Shown: positions 34,223-42,016 of the stretch, in pieces
Layout: every line of letters starts with the position of its first letter
How positions within the stretch are numbered: the first letter of the stretch is position 1
Assembly (NCBI RefSeq): GCF_001592735.1
Contig: NZ_LUKE01000001.1
Coordinates: forward strand, 682,001-746,000
Direction: 5' to 3'
DNA from: Bdellovibrio bacteriovorus
GTDB lineage: Bacteria > Bdellovibrionota > Bdellovibrionia > Bdellovibrionales > Bdellovibrionaceae
Length of the DNA stretch: 64,000 nucleotides
Program-made: the position numbers and the translations under genes
Notes under the pieces: generated by a model
What the model was told of the DNA's origin: nothing
Database searches by the model: none
Seen by the model: only the letters and a program-made list of their open reading frames with translations

Positions 34223-35083
34223 CTAGTTTTTTAAACTCGCGCGTTTTTCTGCAAGCTCGCAAGTATTTTCAATCAGGGTGGCAATAGTCATCGGACCCAC
34301 ACCACCTGGAACTGGAGTGGCGGCTTTCACCCATCCTTCAAGTTCTTCGTAGCGAACATCGCCACACAGCTTTCCGCCAGGTCCCGCGCGGTGCATGCCC
34401 ACATCGATGACGATAGCGTCCTTTTTGAAATCGTCTTTTCCTAACATGCGCGCACGTCCGGCGGCAACAACCACAAGATCTGCATTTAAAGTGTATTCCG
34501 AAAGATTCTTTGTTTTAGAGTGGCACAAAGTCACTGTGGCATTGGCTTCGGTCAAGAGCTGCGCCATAGGCTTTCCTACGATATTACTGCGGCCCACGAC
34601 AACGGCCTTCATGCCTTCGACTGAAATTTTATAATGGCGTAAAATCTTCATGACTCCTTCGGGAGTGCAGGGCTTAACAAAAGGTTTGCCAGCAAAAAAG
34701 TATCCTAAGGAAGCATAAGTGAGTCCATCGGCGTCTTTCTCTGAAGCGACCAGACTTAACACCTCATCAGCACTTAAATGTGGTGGCAAAGGGAACTGCA
34801 CCAAAATACCATCCACGTGATCATCCGCATTTAGACTGCGAATCATCAACGTTAATTCTGCTTGGGAAATATCCGCCGGAAGTTCATGCAACGTGGACGT
34901 CATGCCCACGGCCTCACAGGCAATTTTTTTATTTTTTACGTACACGTGACTTGCTGGATCGTCGCCAACTATGACGACGGACAAATGAGGAGCTCTCCCG
35001 TATTTTTGCGTGAACGCCTGAACACGCGGGACCAAAGATGAACGCACTTCGCCAGCCACTTCTTTACCATTAAGAACGAGCAT
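34223..35083 (-). CDS. folD: bifunctional methylenetetrahydrofolate dehydrogenase/cyclohydrolase FolD
   Basis: FolD interconverts methylene-, methenyl- and formyl-tetrahydrofolate for one-carbon metabolism. The 286-residue protein shows VKNKKIACEAVGM (with the catalytic Lys), DGILVQFPLPPHL and the NADP-binding VVGRSNIVGKPMAQLL. The closing PVPGGVGPMTIA is also present. I chose the ATG at 35083 because GGGGAGG is seven bases upstream. Folate supply fits the methyltransferase-rich region but is a housekeeping role. Confidence 0.97.
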   Translation of the reverse strand: MLVLNGKEVAGEVRSSLVPRVQAFTQKYGRAPHLSVVIVGDDPASHVYVKNKKIACEAVGMTSTLHELPADISQAELTLMIRSLNADDHVDGILVQFPLPPHLSADEVLSLVASEKDADGLTYASLGYFFAGKPFVKPCTPEGVMKILRHYKISVEGMKAVVVGRSNIVGKPMAQLLTEANATVTLCHSKTKNLSEYTLNADLVVVAAGRARMLGKDDFKKDAIVIDVGMHRAGPGGKLCGDVRYEELEGWVKAATPVPGGVGPMTIATLIENTCELAEKRASLKN

Positions 35084-35274
35084 GCAAGACCTCCCCATTT
35101 TTTGAGCCTTCAATCTGAGCCATTTGCCGAAGAAATTCAATAATTTAGTTGGCTTTTGTGTGCGGCAAAAACAGAGCTTTTACCCTTGTTTTTACGGCTT
35201 CCAACCCTATTTTATTCTTGCCTCGGCGTACCCGCCCGTTGTACAAACCCTTTAAAACATAGGGGATTTTCTAA

Positions 35275-35556
35275 ATGGCTGAAAAAGTTAAGCTTTCCAA
35301 AGACGGCAGTTCCATTGATTTCGTTCAGTCCGACAACCTTCCAACGTCCCTAAAAAAATTCCGTCAAAGCCCCGAGATCGAAGGGTTCTATCGTTTTATC
35401 TTTGAAAATGACTTACAAAAAGAAGCATACGAAATCCTAGATCGTATTATTTTGCAGCGTAAAGCCAAAAAAGCCGATGCTAAAAAAGAAGCGCAAGCGG
35501 CCGCTAAAGAAGAAAAAGCCGCAGCCAAAGCTGCGACTAAAGGTAAAAAGAAATAA
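35275..35556 (+). CDS. small basic protein with Lys/Ala-rich tail
   Basis: A 93-residue cytoplasmic protein of unknown function. Residues 1-60 are a compact domain (FVQSDNLPTSLKKFRQSPEIEGFYRFIFENDLQ starts it), and the final ~35 residues are almost all Lys, Ala and Glu, giving a strongly basic helical tail that could bind nucleic acid. TAGGGGAT precedes the ATG. A strong terminator follows, so it is monocistronic. Confidence 0.75.
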   Translation: MAEKVKLSKDGSSIDFVQSDNLPTSLKKFRQSPEIEGFYRFIFENDLQKEAYEILDRIILQRKAKKADAKKEAQAAAKEEKAAAKAATKGKKK

Positions 35557-35584
35557 GCTTTTTTCCGAAAATTAATTTTTAAAT

Positions 35585-35615
35585 AAAAAAAGGTCCGCTC
35601 TACGGACCTTTTTTT
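35585..35615 (+). terminator. Rho-independent terminator
   Basis: A 13-bp perfect stem, AAAAAAAGGTCCG (35585-35597) with CGGACCTTTTTTT (35603-35615), a CTCTA loop and a further T run. It ends the small basic protein gene and insulates the Flp pilin gene. Confidence 0.95.
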
Positions 35616-35675
35616 TATTTAAAATCTCCTTAAGCCTCCCCCGGCATTTGCACCCGTCGCCGCGCTGGAGGAACT

Positions 35676-35945
35676 ATGAAAAAAAAATTAATTAAAAACC
35701 AATCCGGCCAAGGCTTAGTTGAATATCTTATCATCGTGGCCATTGTCGCCGTGGGCAGCATCGCCGTCATCAAAGCCGTTGGCGGAAATATCAACGTGCA
35801 ATTTGCTAACGTCGCGCAAGCATTGGGTGGCAAAGAGTCTCGCAAAAAAGACGCTCACGAAGTTACTGAGACGATGTACAAAAAAAGAGACTTCGGCAGC
35901 TTCTTTGAAGGCGCCGTAAACTCGAAGTCCAATAAAGATCAGTAA
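35676..35945 (+). CDS. flp: Flp-type (type IVb) pilin
   Basis: An 89-residue pilin with a short basic leader then SGQGLVEYLIIVAIVAVGSI, the class IVb pilin signature: a prepilin-peptidase cut after Gly, with the conserved Glu at +5, then one hydrophobic helix. The remaining ~45 residues form a polar, Lys-rich tail longer than in typical Flp. GGAGG precedes the ATG. It begins a run of very close genes (2-12 bp gaps or overlaps) of the Tad pilus type. The pilus may serve surface or prey attachment; that is inference. Confidence 0.85.
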   Translation: MKKKLIKNQSGQGLVEYLIIVAIVAVGSIAVIKAVGGNINVQFANVAQALGGKESRKKDAHEVTETMYKKRDFGSFFEGAVNSKSNKDQ

Positions 35946-35947
35946 CC

Positions 35948-36292
35948 GTGAAATTGAATCGAAAGGGGCAAGGCTTGGTGGAAACTGTGCTAAGCCTGCC
36001 CTTAGTTATTTTGGTTGTGACCGGTATTGTGATCTTACTTCACCGTTCGCTGATTTTTCATATCGCCGATTACCAGGCGCATGAAGCTTTGATCTGCAGC
36101 CAAAGTGAAAGCACTCACTTTTGCGAACAAGAACTTCAAAATCGTTTGCGTAAAATTCTTTTATCGGGATCAACCTCTTCAGCGCTGATTACAAGATCCC
36201 TGCGGGGTGGCAACCAAGTTACCGTCACCATCCTTCTTAACCATGGGTGGAAAGATATCAGTCCACCGATTGAAATTAAAAAATCCCTTTAA
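35948..36292 (+). CDS. TadE-like pseudopilin
   Basis: This 114-residue protein (GTG start, 2 bp after the pilin gene) has a pilin-like N-terminus, KGQGLVETVLSLPLVILVV, matching the TadE/TadG class of minor pilins with the Glu at +5. A compact soluble part with two Cys (CSQ...CEQ) follows. It probably forms part of the pilus base or tip of the Flp/Tad machine. Confidence 0.75.
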   Translation: MKLNRKGQGLVETVLSLPLVILVVTGIVILLHRSLIFHIADYQAHEALICSQSESTHFCEQELQNRLRKILLSGSTSSALITRSLRGGNQVTVTILLNHGWKDISPPIEIKKSL

Positions 36293-36304
36293 AAGGACTT
36301 AGTC

Positions 36305-37036
36305 ATGATTCGTAATCAAAAAGGTTTTGCGCTGGTCATGACGATGGCGTTGCTGCCCGCTCTTATCGCAGGATTCTTTCTTGCTTGGGCCGCCGTTGGA
36401 TTTATCCAACAAGATTTAGCGCTTAAACATGCTTGCCGAGATCAGGGAATTACTGGACAGAAAAATGCAGGTGTCCTGTTAGAAAGACTTTTGAAATTAA
36501 ATCCCGAAGCAGAAAATCTAAAAAGAAAACAGGCTCGTTTAAAAGTACAAATCGCAGCCGCCTTAGCTAAAGGAAATTTTCCACTGGCGGCCTCCCTGCG
36601 ATCCCAACTATTCCTTGTCGATGCATCACGTTTACAGCTGGATATCAAACAACGCGGTCTTATCCATGAAAGCAATCGCGCGCTTTTCACGGCTCACAAT
36701 CGCGGACGTGCCCAGATTCAGAAAAATCTCCAAGCCACGTCTTCGGTTTTTCTTCAGCTTAAACTTAAGAACATCCGCGGAAGTGCTCCGCAATTGGCGG
36801 TCCGTCCGGATTATCCGGACATCGCTCCGACATACAGCACCGTGTCCAACTTTTCGACCCAACAAGCCTTGGCGCACGAATGGCATTATAGCGCCGCGGT
36901 CGGTACACCGTTTTCGTATTTTCTTCCCGGAGAATTTGAATTTAAAAAAGCCTGTGCCGTCAGTTTAAAAAAGGAGCTTGTTAAATGGTCGCCGCAAATA
37001 ATAAGGGGCAACTTCTCGTGGAAGTCGGTGTGGTAA
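36305..37036 (+). CDS. pilin-like membrane protein, TadG-type position
   Basis: A 243-residue protein with a basic leader and a long N-terminal hydrophobic helix (QKGFALVMTMALLPALIAGF), then a helical Gln/Leu/Arg-rich periplasmic part. The placement after a TadE-like gene suggests a TadG-like minor pilin. No von Willebrand factor domain is visible, so the equivalence is tentative. Its end overlaps the next gene by 52 bp, a long overlap for this operon. Confidence 0.65.
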   Translation: MIRNQKGFALVMTMALLPALIAGFFLAWAAVGFIQQDLALKHACRDQGITGQKNAGVLLERLLKLNPEAENLKRKQARLKVQIAAALAKGNFPLAASLRSQLFLVDASRLQLDIKQRGLIHESNRALFTAHNRGRAQIQKNLQATSSVFLQLKLKNIRGSAPQLAVRPDYPDIAPTYSTVSNFSTQQALAHEWHYSAAVGTPFSYFLPGEFEFKKACAVSLKKELVKWSPQIIRGNFSWKSVW

Positions 37037-37167
37037 TACTGCTGATCGCATTGGTCGCCTTTGCCGCCTTGAATGAACTTAGCCAAAATCAAAAACCTTT
37101 TAAAAAATATCAATTCACCCGCGAGGATTCCCGTGCCCAAAAATATTCCGGCTCTAATAAAAAATAA
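36985..37167 (+). CDS. 60-residue pilin-like membrane peptide
   Basis: This tiny gene is easily missed because it overlaps both neighbours, by 52 bp and 35 bp. AAAAAAGGAGCTTGTTAA precedes its ATG, a strong site. The protein starts NNKGQLLVEVGVVILLIALV, closely echoing the KGQGLVE starts of the pilin and TadE-like proteins upstream, with Glu at the +5-type position after Gly. A ~25-residue polar tail follows. Probably an additional minor pilin. Function is inferred from the motif and position only. Confidence 0.7.
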   Translation: MVAANNKGQLLVEVGVVILLIALVAFAALNELSQNQKPFKKYQFTREDSRAQKYSGSNKK

Positions 37168-37615
37168 TCTGCTAATCATTGCCTTTGTGTTGTTCGGGCC
37201 AATTGCTTATTTTTCTCAAAGCTCCCCAGAAGAAAAAGAAGTCCCAACAAGTTTTGCTCTTCCGGAAGTCAAATCCGCTGACACCTTTATTCCGCGTGGT
37301 TTTGTCTTAGTCCCCATCGAGATGGCCAATGCCGAATCGCTTTCTTCTTTAGTGGGCGATGTTGGCGGCGTGGTGGATTTATATTTAGCAACCACCGATC
37401 GTCAAAAAGGCGGTCAAAAGGTTGGTTCGCGTTTAAAACTCTTACGCGCGCCTTTAAATCCTCAGCAGTATGCCGTCTTAGTAAAGGACAGTGAAAGTTC
37501 ACGCATCTTACAACACCCAGGCCCTTTTGTGGCCGTCGTGCAAAACCCAGAAACCCGTGGCGCCGAAGTCACTACCAATGGTCCTTCGCGCGTCAAAATT
37601 GATTACCAAAACTAG
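37133..37615 (+). CDS. CpaB/RcpC-like pilus assembly protein, tentative
   Basis: A 160-residue protein beginning at GTG 37133 with GAGG before it. One N-terminal membrane helix (NNLLIIAFVLFGPIAYF) is followed by a periplasmic part with FIPRGFVLVPIEMANAESLSSL and VVDLYLATTD. This recalls the SAF-like plus RcpC region of CpaB, which supports the secretin in Tad systems. The typical CpaB is longer (about 260-300), so this is a short or divergent form. It overlaps the mini-pilin gene by 35 bp. Confidence 0.6.
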   Translation: MPKNIPALIKNNLLIIAFVLFGPIAYFSQSSPEEKEVPTSFALPEVKSADTFIPRGFVLVPIEMANAESLSSLVGDVGGVVDLYLATTDRQKGGQKVGSRLKLLRAPLNPQQYAVLVKDSESSRILQHPGPFVAVVQNPETRGAEVTTNGPSRVKIDYQN

Positions 37616-37624
37616 AGGTCACTT

Positions 37625-38503
37625 ATGAAAACTTGGATCTATGTCACGATTTTATTTTTAAGTTCGCTGTCTTCCGCAGAAACCGTTTTGGTCCGAGCCC
37701 CCTCATCTTCTCCATTTGCCTATGAGCTTTTCCTAAAACAGAAGCCTCAATTTATTTCTTATGTCGAATACCAACACCGAAAATTACAAACTCAAGGAAA
37801 ACAAGAGGAAAAGATTTTCGCTTTGGCAGATTCGTTTCAAAGTTCTCCGGAATTAACTTTGATGCATCTCAAAGGCCTGCAAGCGGAAGCCCCTTGGACT
37901 TTGATGAGTTTGCGTTTTACTCGCGACCTCATCGAAAAATCTCTGCCCACGGCGAATGGAAATTTGCGCCGTGAATTGCAAAGCCTTTACTGTAAAACTG
38001 CCGTACTAATAAACGAAGGCCCGCTGGCGACAAACTGTCCAACACAATATATTTCGTTAGATATTTTAAGAAAGAAGTTTCCCAAAGCCGACAAAGTTCT
38101 TATCGAAACTTTAGGGTTTAGTTTGGCCGACCCCGCGAACCCCGTGATTGCCGCCCAGATGCGCTATCATTGGACATTTCTTTCTAACTCGGGAAAAGCC
38201 GTCACTTTCTATGGAACTTATGAACAGCTTTTTCAACAAAGTTTTACCTTCGCGGACAGTGTGAATGGAACTTGTGAGGGATTTACCACTGATTTTGACG
38301 ATCTGACGGTGCAATCAAGTTCTCAAGTTTATTTTTCAGATACCTGTTTAAAAGGAAGTGCTCTTCCGGAAGGCTCAAAAACCAGTTGGATAAAAGAAGA
38401 CCGCACGTGGTGGGTCGCGGCAGGCTTGGTGGTTTTAGGGGGCCTTGCTTATTCTTTAAAAGATAAAAAAGTGTCTATCACCGCGCCGGGATTAAAGTTC
38501 TAA
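37625..38503 (+). CDS. exported membrane-anchored protein of the pilus locus, unknown function
   Basis: A 292-residue protein with a signal peptide (ends SLSSA-E), a helical periplasmic body (about 20-250) and a C-terminal membrane helix (WWVAAGLVVLGGLAYSL, about 262-278). Four or so Cys may pair in the periplasm. The family is not recognised. It follows the CpaB-like gene by 9 bp, so it is likely a pilus accessory protein. Its 3' end overlaps the convergent amidohydrolase stop by 12 bp. Confidence 0.7.
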   Translation: MKTWIYVTILFLSSLSSAETVLVRAPSSSPFAYELFLKQKPQFISYVEYQHRKLQTQGKQEEKIFALADSFQSSPELTLMHLKGLQAEAPWTLMSLRFTRDLIEKSLPTANGNLRRELQSLYCKTAVLINEGPLATNCPTQYISLDILRKKFPKADKVLIETLGFSLADPANPVIAAQMRYHWTFLSNSGKAVTFYGTYEQLFQQSFTFADSVNGTCEGFTTDFDDLTVQSSSQVYFSDTCLKGSALPEGSKTSWIKEDRTWWVAAGLVVLGGLAYSLKDKKVSITAPGLKF

Positions 38504-39754
38504 TCTGCGCCCGTCGAAAACGATTTCTTTAACGATGCCGTCTTCGATCACTGAATAAGAATCCGCAAAGTTTTTATCTGGATGAGAGTGTATAACCGCA
38601 ATGTCGCCCGTGAATTTTTTAATTCCGGCAGCAACACTTTCATCTAAGGCTTTTTTATTGCGCCAAAAAGAGGGCGGCTCAACCGGAGCATCGCAACCAA
38701 AGGACATCGGAATCTGAGCATTCTTTAATGCTTCCCACGGAAAAACATAACGATATAAGTCGGACAATTTTTCTTTCAACCACACCTGATCGCTAAGCCA
38801 GTGACAGGGTTGCATATGACAACGCACATGCAAAGGCTTCATCATTTGAATGGTTTCTGGACGAAGAATTTGGGCGTGCTCTAAATTCAAACGTCCCACC
38901 GCCCCTGCCGCGGATATTTTACGAGCTAACGCCACCATATCATGGGCCGCTTGATCACCAATGACGTGCACCGAAAATTCTAACCCTGCCGCCCAAGTTT
39001 TTTTGATAACCTCTTCCACTTGCTCTAAAGGCCAAAGCGCCGAGCCTTGGCCTTCACTTGTTTTTCCGTAATAAGGTTTTGAAAGATAGGCCGTCTGCGA
39101 TCCTAAAGTACCATCGTAAAAAAGCTTAATACCTTTCATGCGTAGGTACGAAGTCTCTGCTTTTTTTGCTTGTAAGCATAAGGCCAACATGTGATCTAAA
39201 TCGTTCAAATCGTGAGTCGTATAGTTTTCCTCTAACGCTACGGTCAGCTCTTTTGAATCTGACATTTCGACTAAAAGATTCCACAAGGACTCTGAACACG
39301 TTAGATCACGCACATGCGTGAAGCCGCCTTTGTTATATTCTTTGCAGGCAGATAGGATGTGCGCGCGTTGTTGGGTTTTGGTGTAATTCGGCAACTGGTC
39401 CCAGGCGCGCAAGTGATCCTTTTCGATTAAAATTCCATTTTCAGATTGAATACCGAAATACTCTAATGCTTTCGAATTCACCCATGAACGATGTCCATCT
39501 TTACGTGCAAAGAAAACCGCACGATTTGGAAATAGCTTATCTAAAAGATCTTTATGGGGAGGTGTGGGCCAGTGTTTTTCATTCCAGCCAAATCCCACCA
39601 GCCATTCTCCCCGCAAAAATGCCGGGTTGTTTTCATCGACGGAGGCCAGGTCTTCCGCTTTTTGAAGCGAGCCTAAATGCAAACCCGAAGCGAACTGCCC
39701 TGTTGCAAGAAAATGTCCGTGGCTATCGTAAAGACGTGGGATCTTATAAAGCAT
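38492..39754 (-). CDS. amidohydrolase (metal-dependent, YtcJ-like), shortened
   Basis: The 420-residue protein has the metal-binding marks of the amidohydrolase superfamily: DSHGHF (HxH), FSVHVIGDQAAHD, LEHAQIL and a late Asp in FGCDAPVEPP. Sequence and order suit YtcJ-like hydrolases of about 530 residues. This one begins right at the HxH strand and so lacks the N-terminal beta-sandwich segment. The substrate is unknown. The start ATG abuts a hairpin whose 3' arm contains the AGAGGG ribosome-binding sequence, so translation may be folding-controlled. Confidence 0.85.
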   Translation of the reverse strand: MLYKIPRLYDSHGHFLATGQFASGLHLGSLQKAEDLASVDENNPAFLRGEWLVGFGWNEKHWPTPPHKDLLDKLFPNRAVFFARKDGHRSWVNSKALEYFGIQSENGILIEKDHLRAWDQLPNYTKTQQRAHILSACKEYNKGGFTHVRDLTCSESLWNLLVEMSDSKELTVALEENYTTHDLNDLDHMLALCLQAKKAETSYLRMKGIKLFYDGTLGSQTAYLSKPYYGKTSEGQGSALWPLEQVEEVIKKTWAAGLEFSVHVIGDQAAHDMVALARKISAAGAVGRLNLEHAQILRPETIQMMKPLHVRCHMQPCHWLSDQVWLKEKLSDLYRYVFPWEALKNAQIPMSFGCDAPVEPPSFWRNKKALDESVAAGIKKFTGDIAVIHSHPDKNFADSYSVIEDGIVKEIVFDGRRLEL

Positions 39755-39782
39755 AAGACCCTCTGTTTTAGCAGAGGGTCTT
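39755..39782 (-). terminator. hairpin between the Met/Gly-rich gene and the amidohydrolase start
   Basis: AAGACCCTCTG pairs with CAGAGGGTCTT: 11 bp, six-base loop, perfect. On the minus strand it directly abuts the amidohydrolase ATG and holds its AGAGGG. It can terminate transcription from the upstream gene or hide the ribosome-binding site. There is no long T run on the minus strand, so regulation is at least as likely as termination. Confidence 0.6.
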
Positions 39783-39808
39783 CGTATTTTTAAGTTATTT
39801 CTATGATT

Positions 39809-41797
39809 TTATCGAGCGGCTGGCAATCCGCCAGTACCTGTATTGATTCCAGACCCTGTAGAGCCTGGGATTGTTGAAAGGCCGCCTCCGATATAGCTGC
39901 CTCCACCAATACCGCCGCCAAGTCCGCCACCGATAGATCCACCGATGACACCACCGCCGTATTGAACTTGTTGGATGCGATATAAAAGCCCGTAAAGTTC
40001 TTGTTGAAGGCTAGCCACAACTTGCTGACGTTGCATTTGTTGTTGAACGTATTGCTGTTGTTGCTGCATGTACATTTGGTATTGCTGCAATTGCATTTGC
40101 ATCATTTGTTGTTGCATGCCCATGCCGCCAATTTGCATTCCCATTCCTGGCATACCCATTCCGGCCAAGCCCATGCCCATACCCGGCATTCCCATTCCTG
40201 CCATGCCCATTCCCGGGATTGCACTTAGACCGCCGGCCATACCCATACCAGGATATCCCATGCCCATTCCTGGGTAGCCCATACCAGCCATACCCATACC
40301 TGGATAGCCCATGCCACCGGCCATACCCATACCTGGATAGCCCATGCCACCAGCCATGCCTAAACCACCGAATGCACCCATACCTGGGTAACCCATTCCA
40401 GCCATGCCCATTCCAGGATAACCCATGCCACCGGCCATACCCATACCTGGATAGCCCATGCCTGCCATGCCTAAACCACCAAATGCGCCCATGCCGGGGT
40501 AACCCATGCCGCCACCCATTCCTGGGAAGCCCATACCCATACCGCCGCCCATTCCGCCGAATGGACCCGCCATACCCCAAGGACCCATGCCTGGGTTGTA
40601 CATACCGCCGCCCATTCCTGGGAAGCCTAAGCCCGCCATGCCATAAGGGTTGCCCCACATGCCAGCACCGTTCATACCACCGTAAGGACCCATCATTCCG
40701 TAAGGTCCACCATTATTTCCAGCACAACCGAAACCACCTTGGCCAATACCGCCACCCATGGCTCCGTAAATTCCGCTGCCGCCACCAACAACTTGGCCCA
40801 TGCCCGTTGCGATCGCGCCTAATCCGTATCCGTAACCTTGAGCAGCCCAAGGATCCGTCGGCCATCCAATATTGGCATTGGCATTCGCAACCATTTTATT
40901 CGTTTTGTAACCCGCATACATCGACACCAAACCAAGACCGACGTTACCAACAACGGAAGCCCAGTCTGTTTGTGGTCGTTGATATTGGTACGAGTTGCCT
41001 TGAACCAAACAGTCTAAGCAAACGCCACCTTCAAGCTGTTCACGTCTTCTTTCCGCCGCTTCATCTCGCGCTTCTTGAAGCGCCATACGTTTATCTTCTT
41101 TGTATTCGTCGATATTTGCTTCTAAGTTTTCGATTTCCGTCTGAAGTTTTTGAGCAATGTAATTGTTGCGACGATATTCGGTGATTGCTTTTGTACAGTT
41201 CACCGGAGTTCCACGTCCAACTCGCACTCCACGACCGCCGTCACCACGTAAACTACTACATACGAATTCTTTATTTAGATCCCCGCGATCACGGCAAACG
41301 CGGCCCCACGTATCGGCATCAATGCCGTCATGAGTTTGCTTGCCGGCGTTGCTATCGATTCTTTGTCCACCTTGGGAGCCGCTAGCAACCACGCCGTCTT
41401 CTTCATCAACGGGAGTTGGGGCATCATTAGGACGACGATTTGGAATATAGTCTGCATATTCATGACAGCTAAATGCATTGTCCATGTGATTGAAAAGAGC
41501 ATCAGTGTACTGGCCATCAACGGCTCTTTCGATTTCAGAACGAGAGCGCTTCACTTTAGTTTCGACACGTTTTAATTCAGATTTTTTCTTGTTAAGTTCT
41601 CGCTTAGTTTCTTCGATCGCTTGTTGCGCTTCACGAACGGCATCTAAATCGCTCGTTGCTCCTTGAGCAGCACCGTAGTCATACGGACAAGCTTGCATAC
41701 CACCGTAAACACCCGCGCCCCACATTTGAGCTTGAGCTCCAACTGCAATACTCATCACGATTGTGAAGGGCACTACAATTCGCATCCATAACTTCAT
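39809..41797 (-). CDS. exported Met/Gly-rich repeat protein with coiled-coil N-terminus
   Basis: A 662-residue protein with a signal peptide ending AQAQ. The N-terminal ~300 residues hold coiled coils, scattered Cys (QACPYD, FSCHEY, RVCRD, ECCLDC-like spacing) and charged stretches. From about 350 to 560 it is a Met/Gly/Pro/Tyr repeat (MGYPGMG-type units), then a Gln/Met-rich block and a Gly-rich end. No family is recognised. Such sequences suggest an extracellular fibre, adhesin or elastic surface layer. GGGAGA precedes the ATG. It is divergent from the receiver-kinase gene. Confidence 0.75.
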   Translation of the reverse strand: MKLWMRIVVPFTIVMSIAVGAQAQMWGAGVYGGMQACPYDYGAAQGATSDLDAVREAQQAIEETKRELNKKKSELKRVETKVKRSRSEIERAVDGQYTDALFNHMDNAFSCHEYADYIPNRRPNDAPTPVDEEDGVVASGSQGGQRIDSNAGKQTHDGIDADTWGRVCRDRGDLNKEFVCSSLRGDGGRGVRVGRGTPVNCTKAITEYRRNNYIAQKLQTEIENLEANIDEYKEDKRMALQEARDEAAERRREQLEGGVCLDCLVQGNSYQYQRPQTDWASVVGNVGLGLVSMYAGYKTNKMVANANANIGWPTDPWAAQGYGYGLGAIATGMGQVVGGGSGIYGAMGGGIGQGGFGCAGNNGGPYGMMGPYGGMNGAGMWGNPYGMAGLGFPGMGGGMYNPGMGPWGMAGPFGGMGGGMGMGFPGMGGGMGYPGMGAFGGLGMAGMGYPGMGMAGGMGYPGMGMAGMGYPGMGAFGGLGMAGGMGYPGMGMAGGMGYPGMGMAGMGYPGMGMGYPGMGMAGGLSAIPGMGMAGMGMPGMGMGLAGMGMPGMGMQIGGMGMQQQMMQMQLQQYQMYMQQQQQYVQQQMQRQQVVASLQQELYGLLYRIQQVQYGGGVIGGSIGGGLGGGIGGGSYIGGGLSTIPGSTGSGINTGTGGLPAAR
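40128..40560 (-). repeat. in-frame Met/Gly/Tyr/Pro tandem repeats inside the 662-residue gene
   Basis: Units of 6-14 residues built on MGYPGMG and MGMAG recur. A higher-order copy is visible: the AFGGLG-MAG(G)-MGYPGMG block (37 codons, 111 bp) occurs twice, with the 'taaaccacc' marker at 40361 and 40472. Repeats are coding and not CRISPR-like. Confidence 0.8.
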
Positions 41798-41907
41798 AAA
41801 CGATCTCCCTGATAGGAAATAGACTTTATCATTAGTAATATCGTCAGGGAGAGAGACGGACTTGACTCATTCTTGAGCAAAAGTGTTGAAAGATTATTGA
41901 AACTAGA

Positions 41908-41923
41908 CTTAAGTCGCCTTAAG
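41908..41923. promoter_or_regulatory. CTTAAG-N4-CTTAAG repeat in the divergent control region
   Basis: Two CTTAAG hexamers four bases apart (41908-41913 and 41918-41923) lie in the 219-bp gap between the Met/Gly-rich gene and the receiver-kinase gene. The arrangement is both direct and inverted and may be a regulator site. The rest of the gap shows no clear gene. Confidence 0.3.
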
Positions 41924-42016
41924 AATCGTCCGTCTTTCCCGCTATCATCCATGACAAGCAACTAGCCCGTGCAAAATCCTTTGCACAGCTCTTTTTCAAA
42001 TCCTACACTAGCTTAC

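Noticed and set aside
40128-40560. Array of short near-identical repeats, first thought to be CRISPR-like
   Set aside because: Spacing is a multiple of codons, units vary by synonymous change, and the array is in frame inside one gene. There are no unique spacers and no cas genes.
40219-41184. A 321-codon open frame on the plus strand, Pro/His/Cys-rich
   Set aside because: It is the antisense of the Met/Gly-rich repeat gene. Repeated GGN and ATG codons leave the opposite strand open, and there is no signal or start site.
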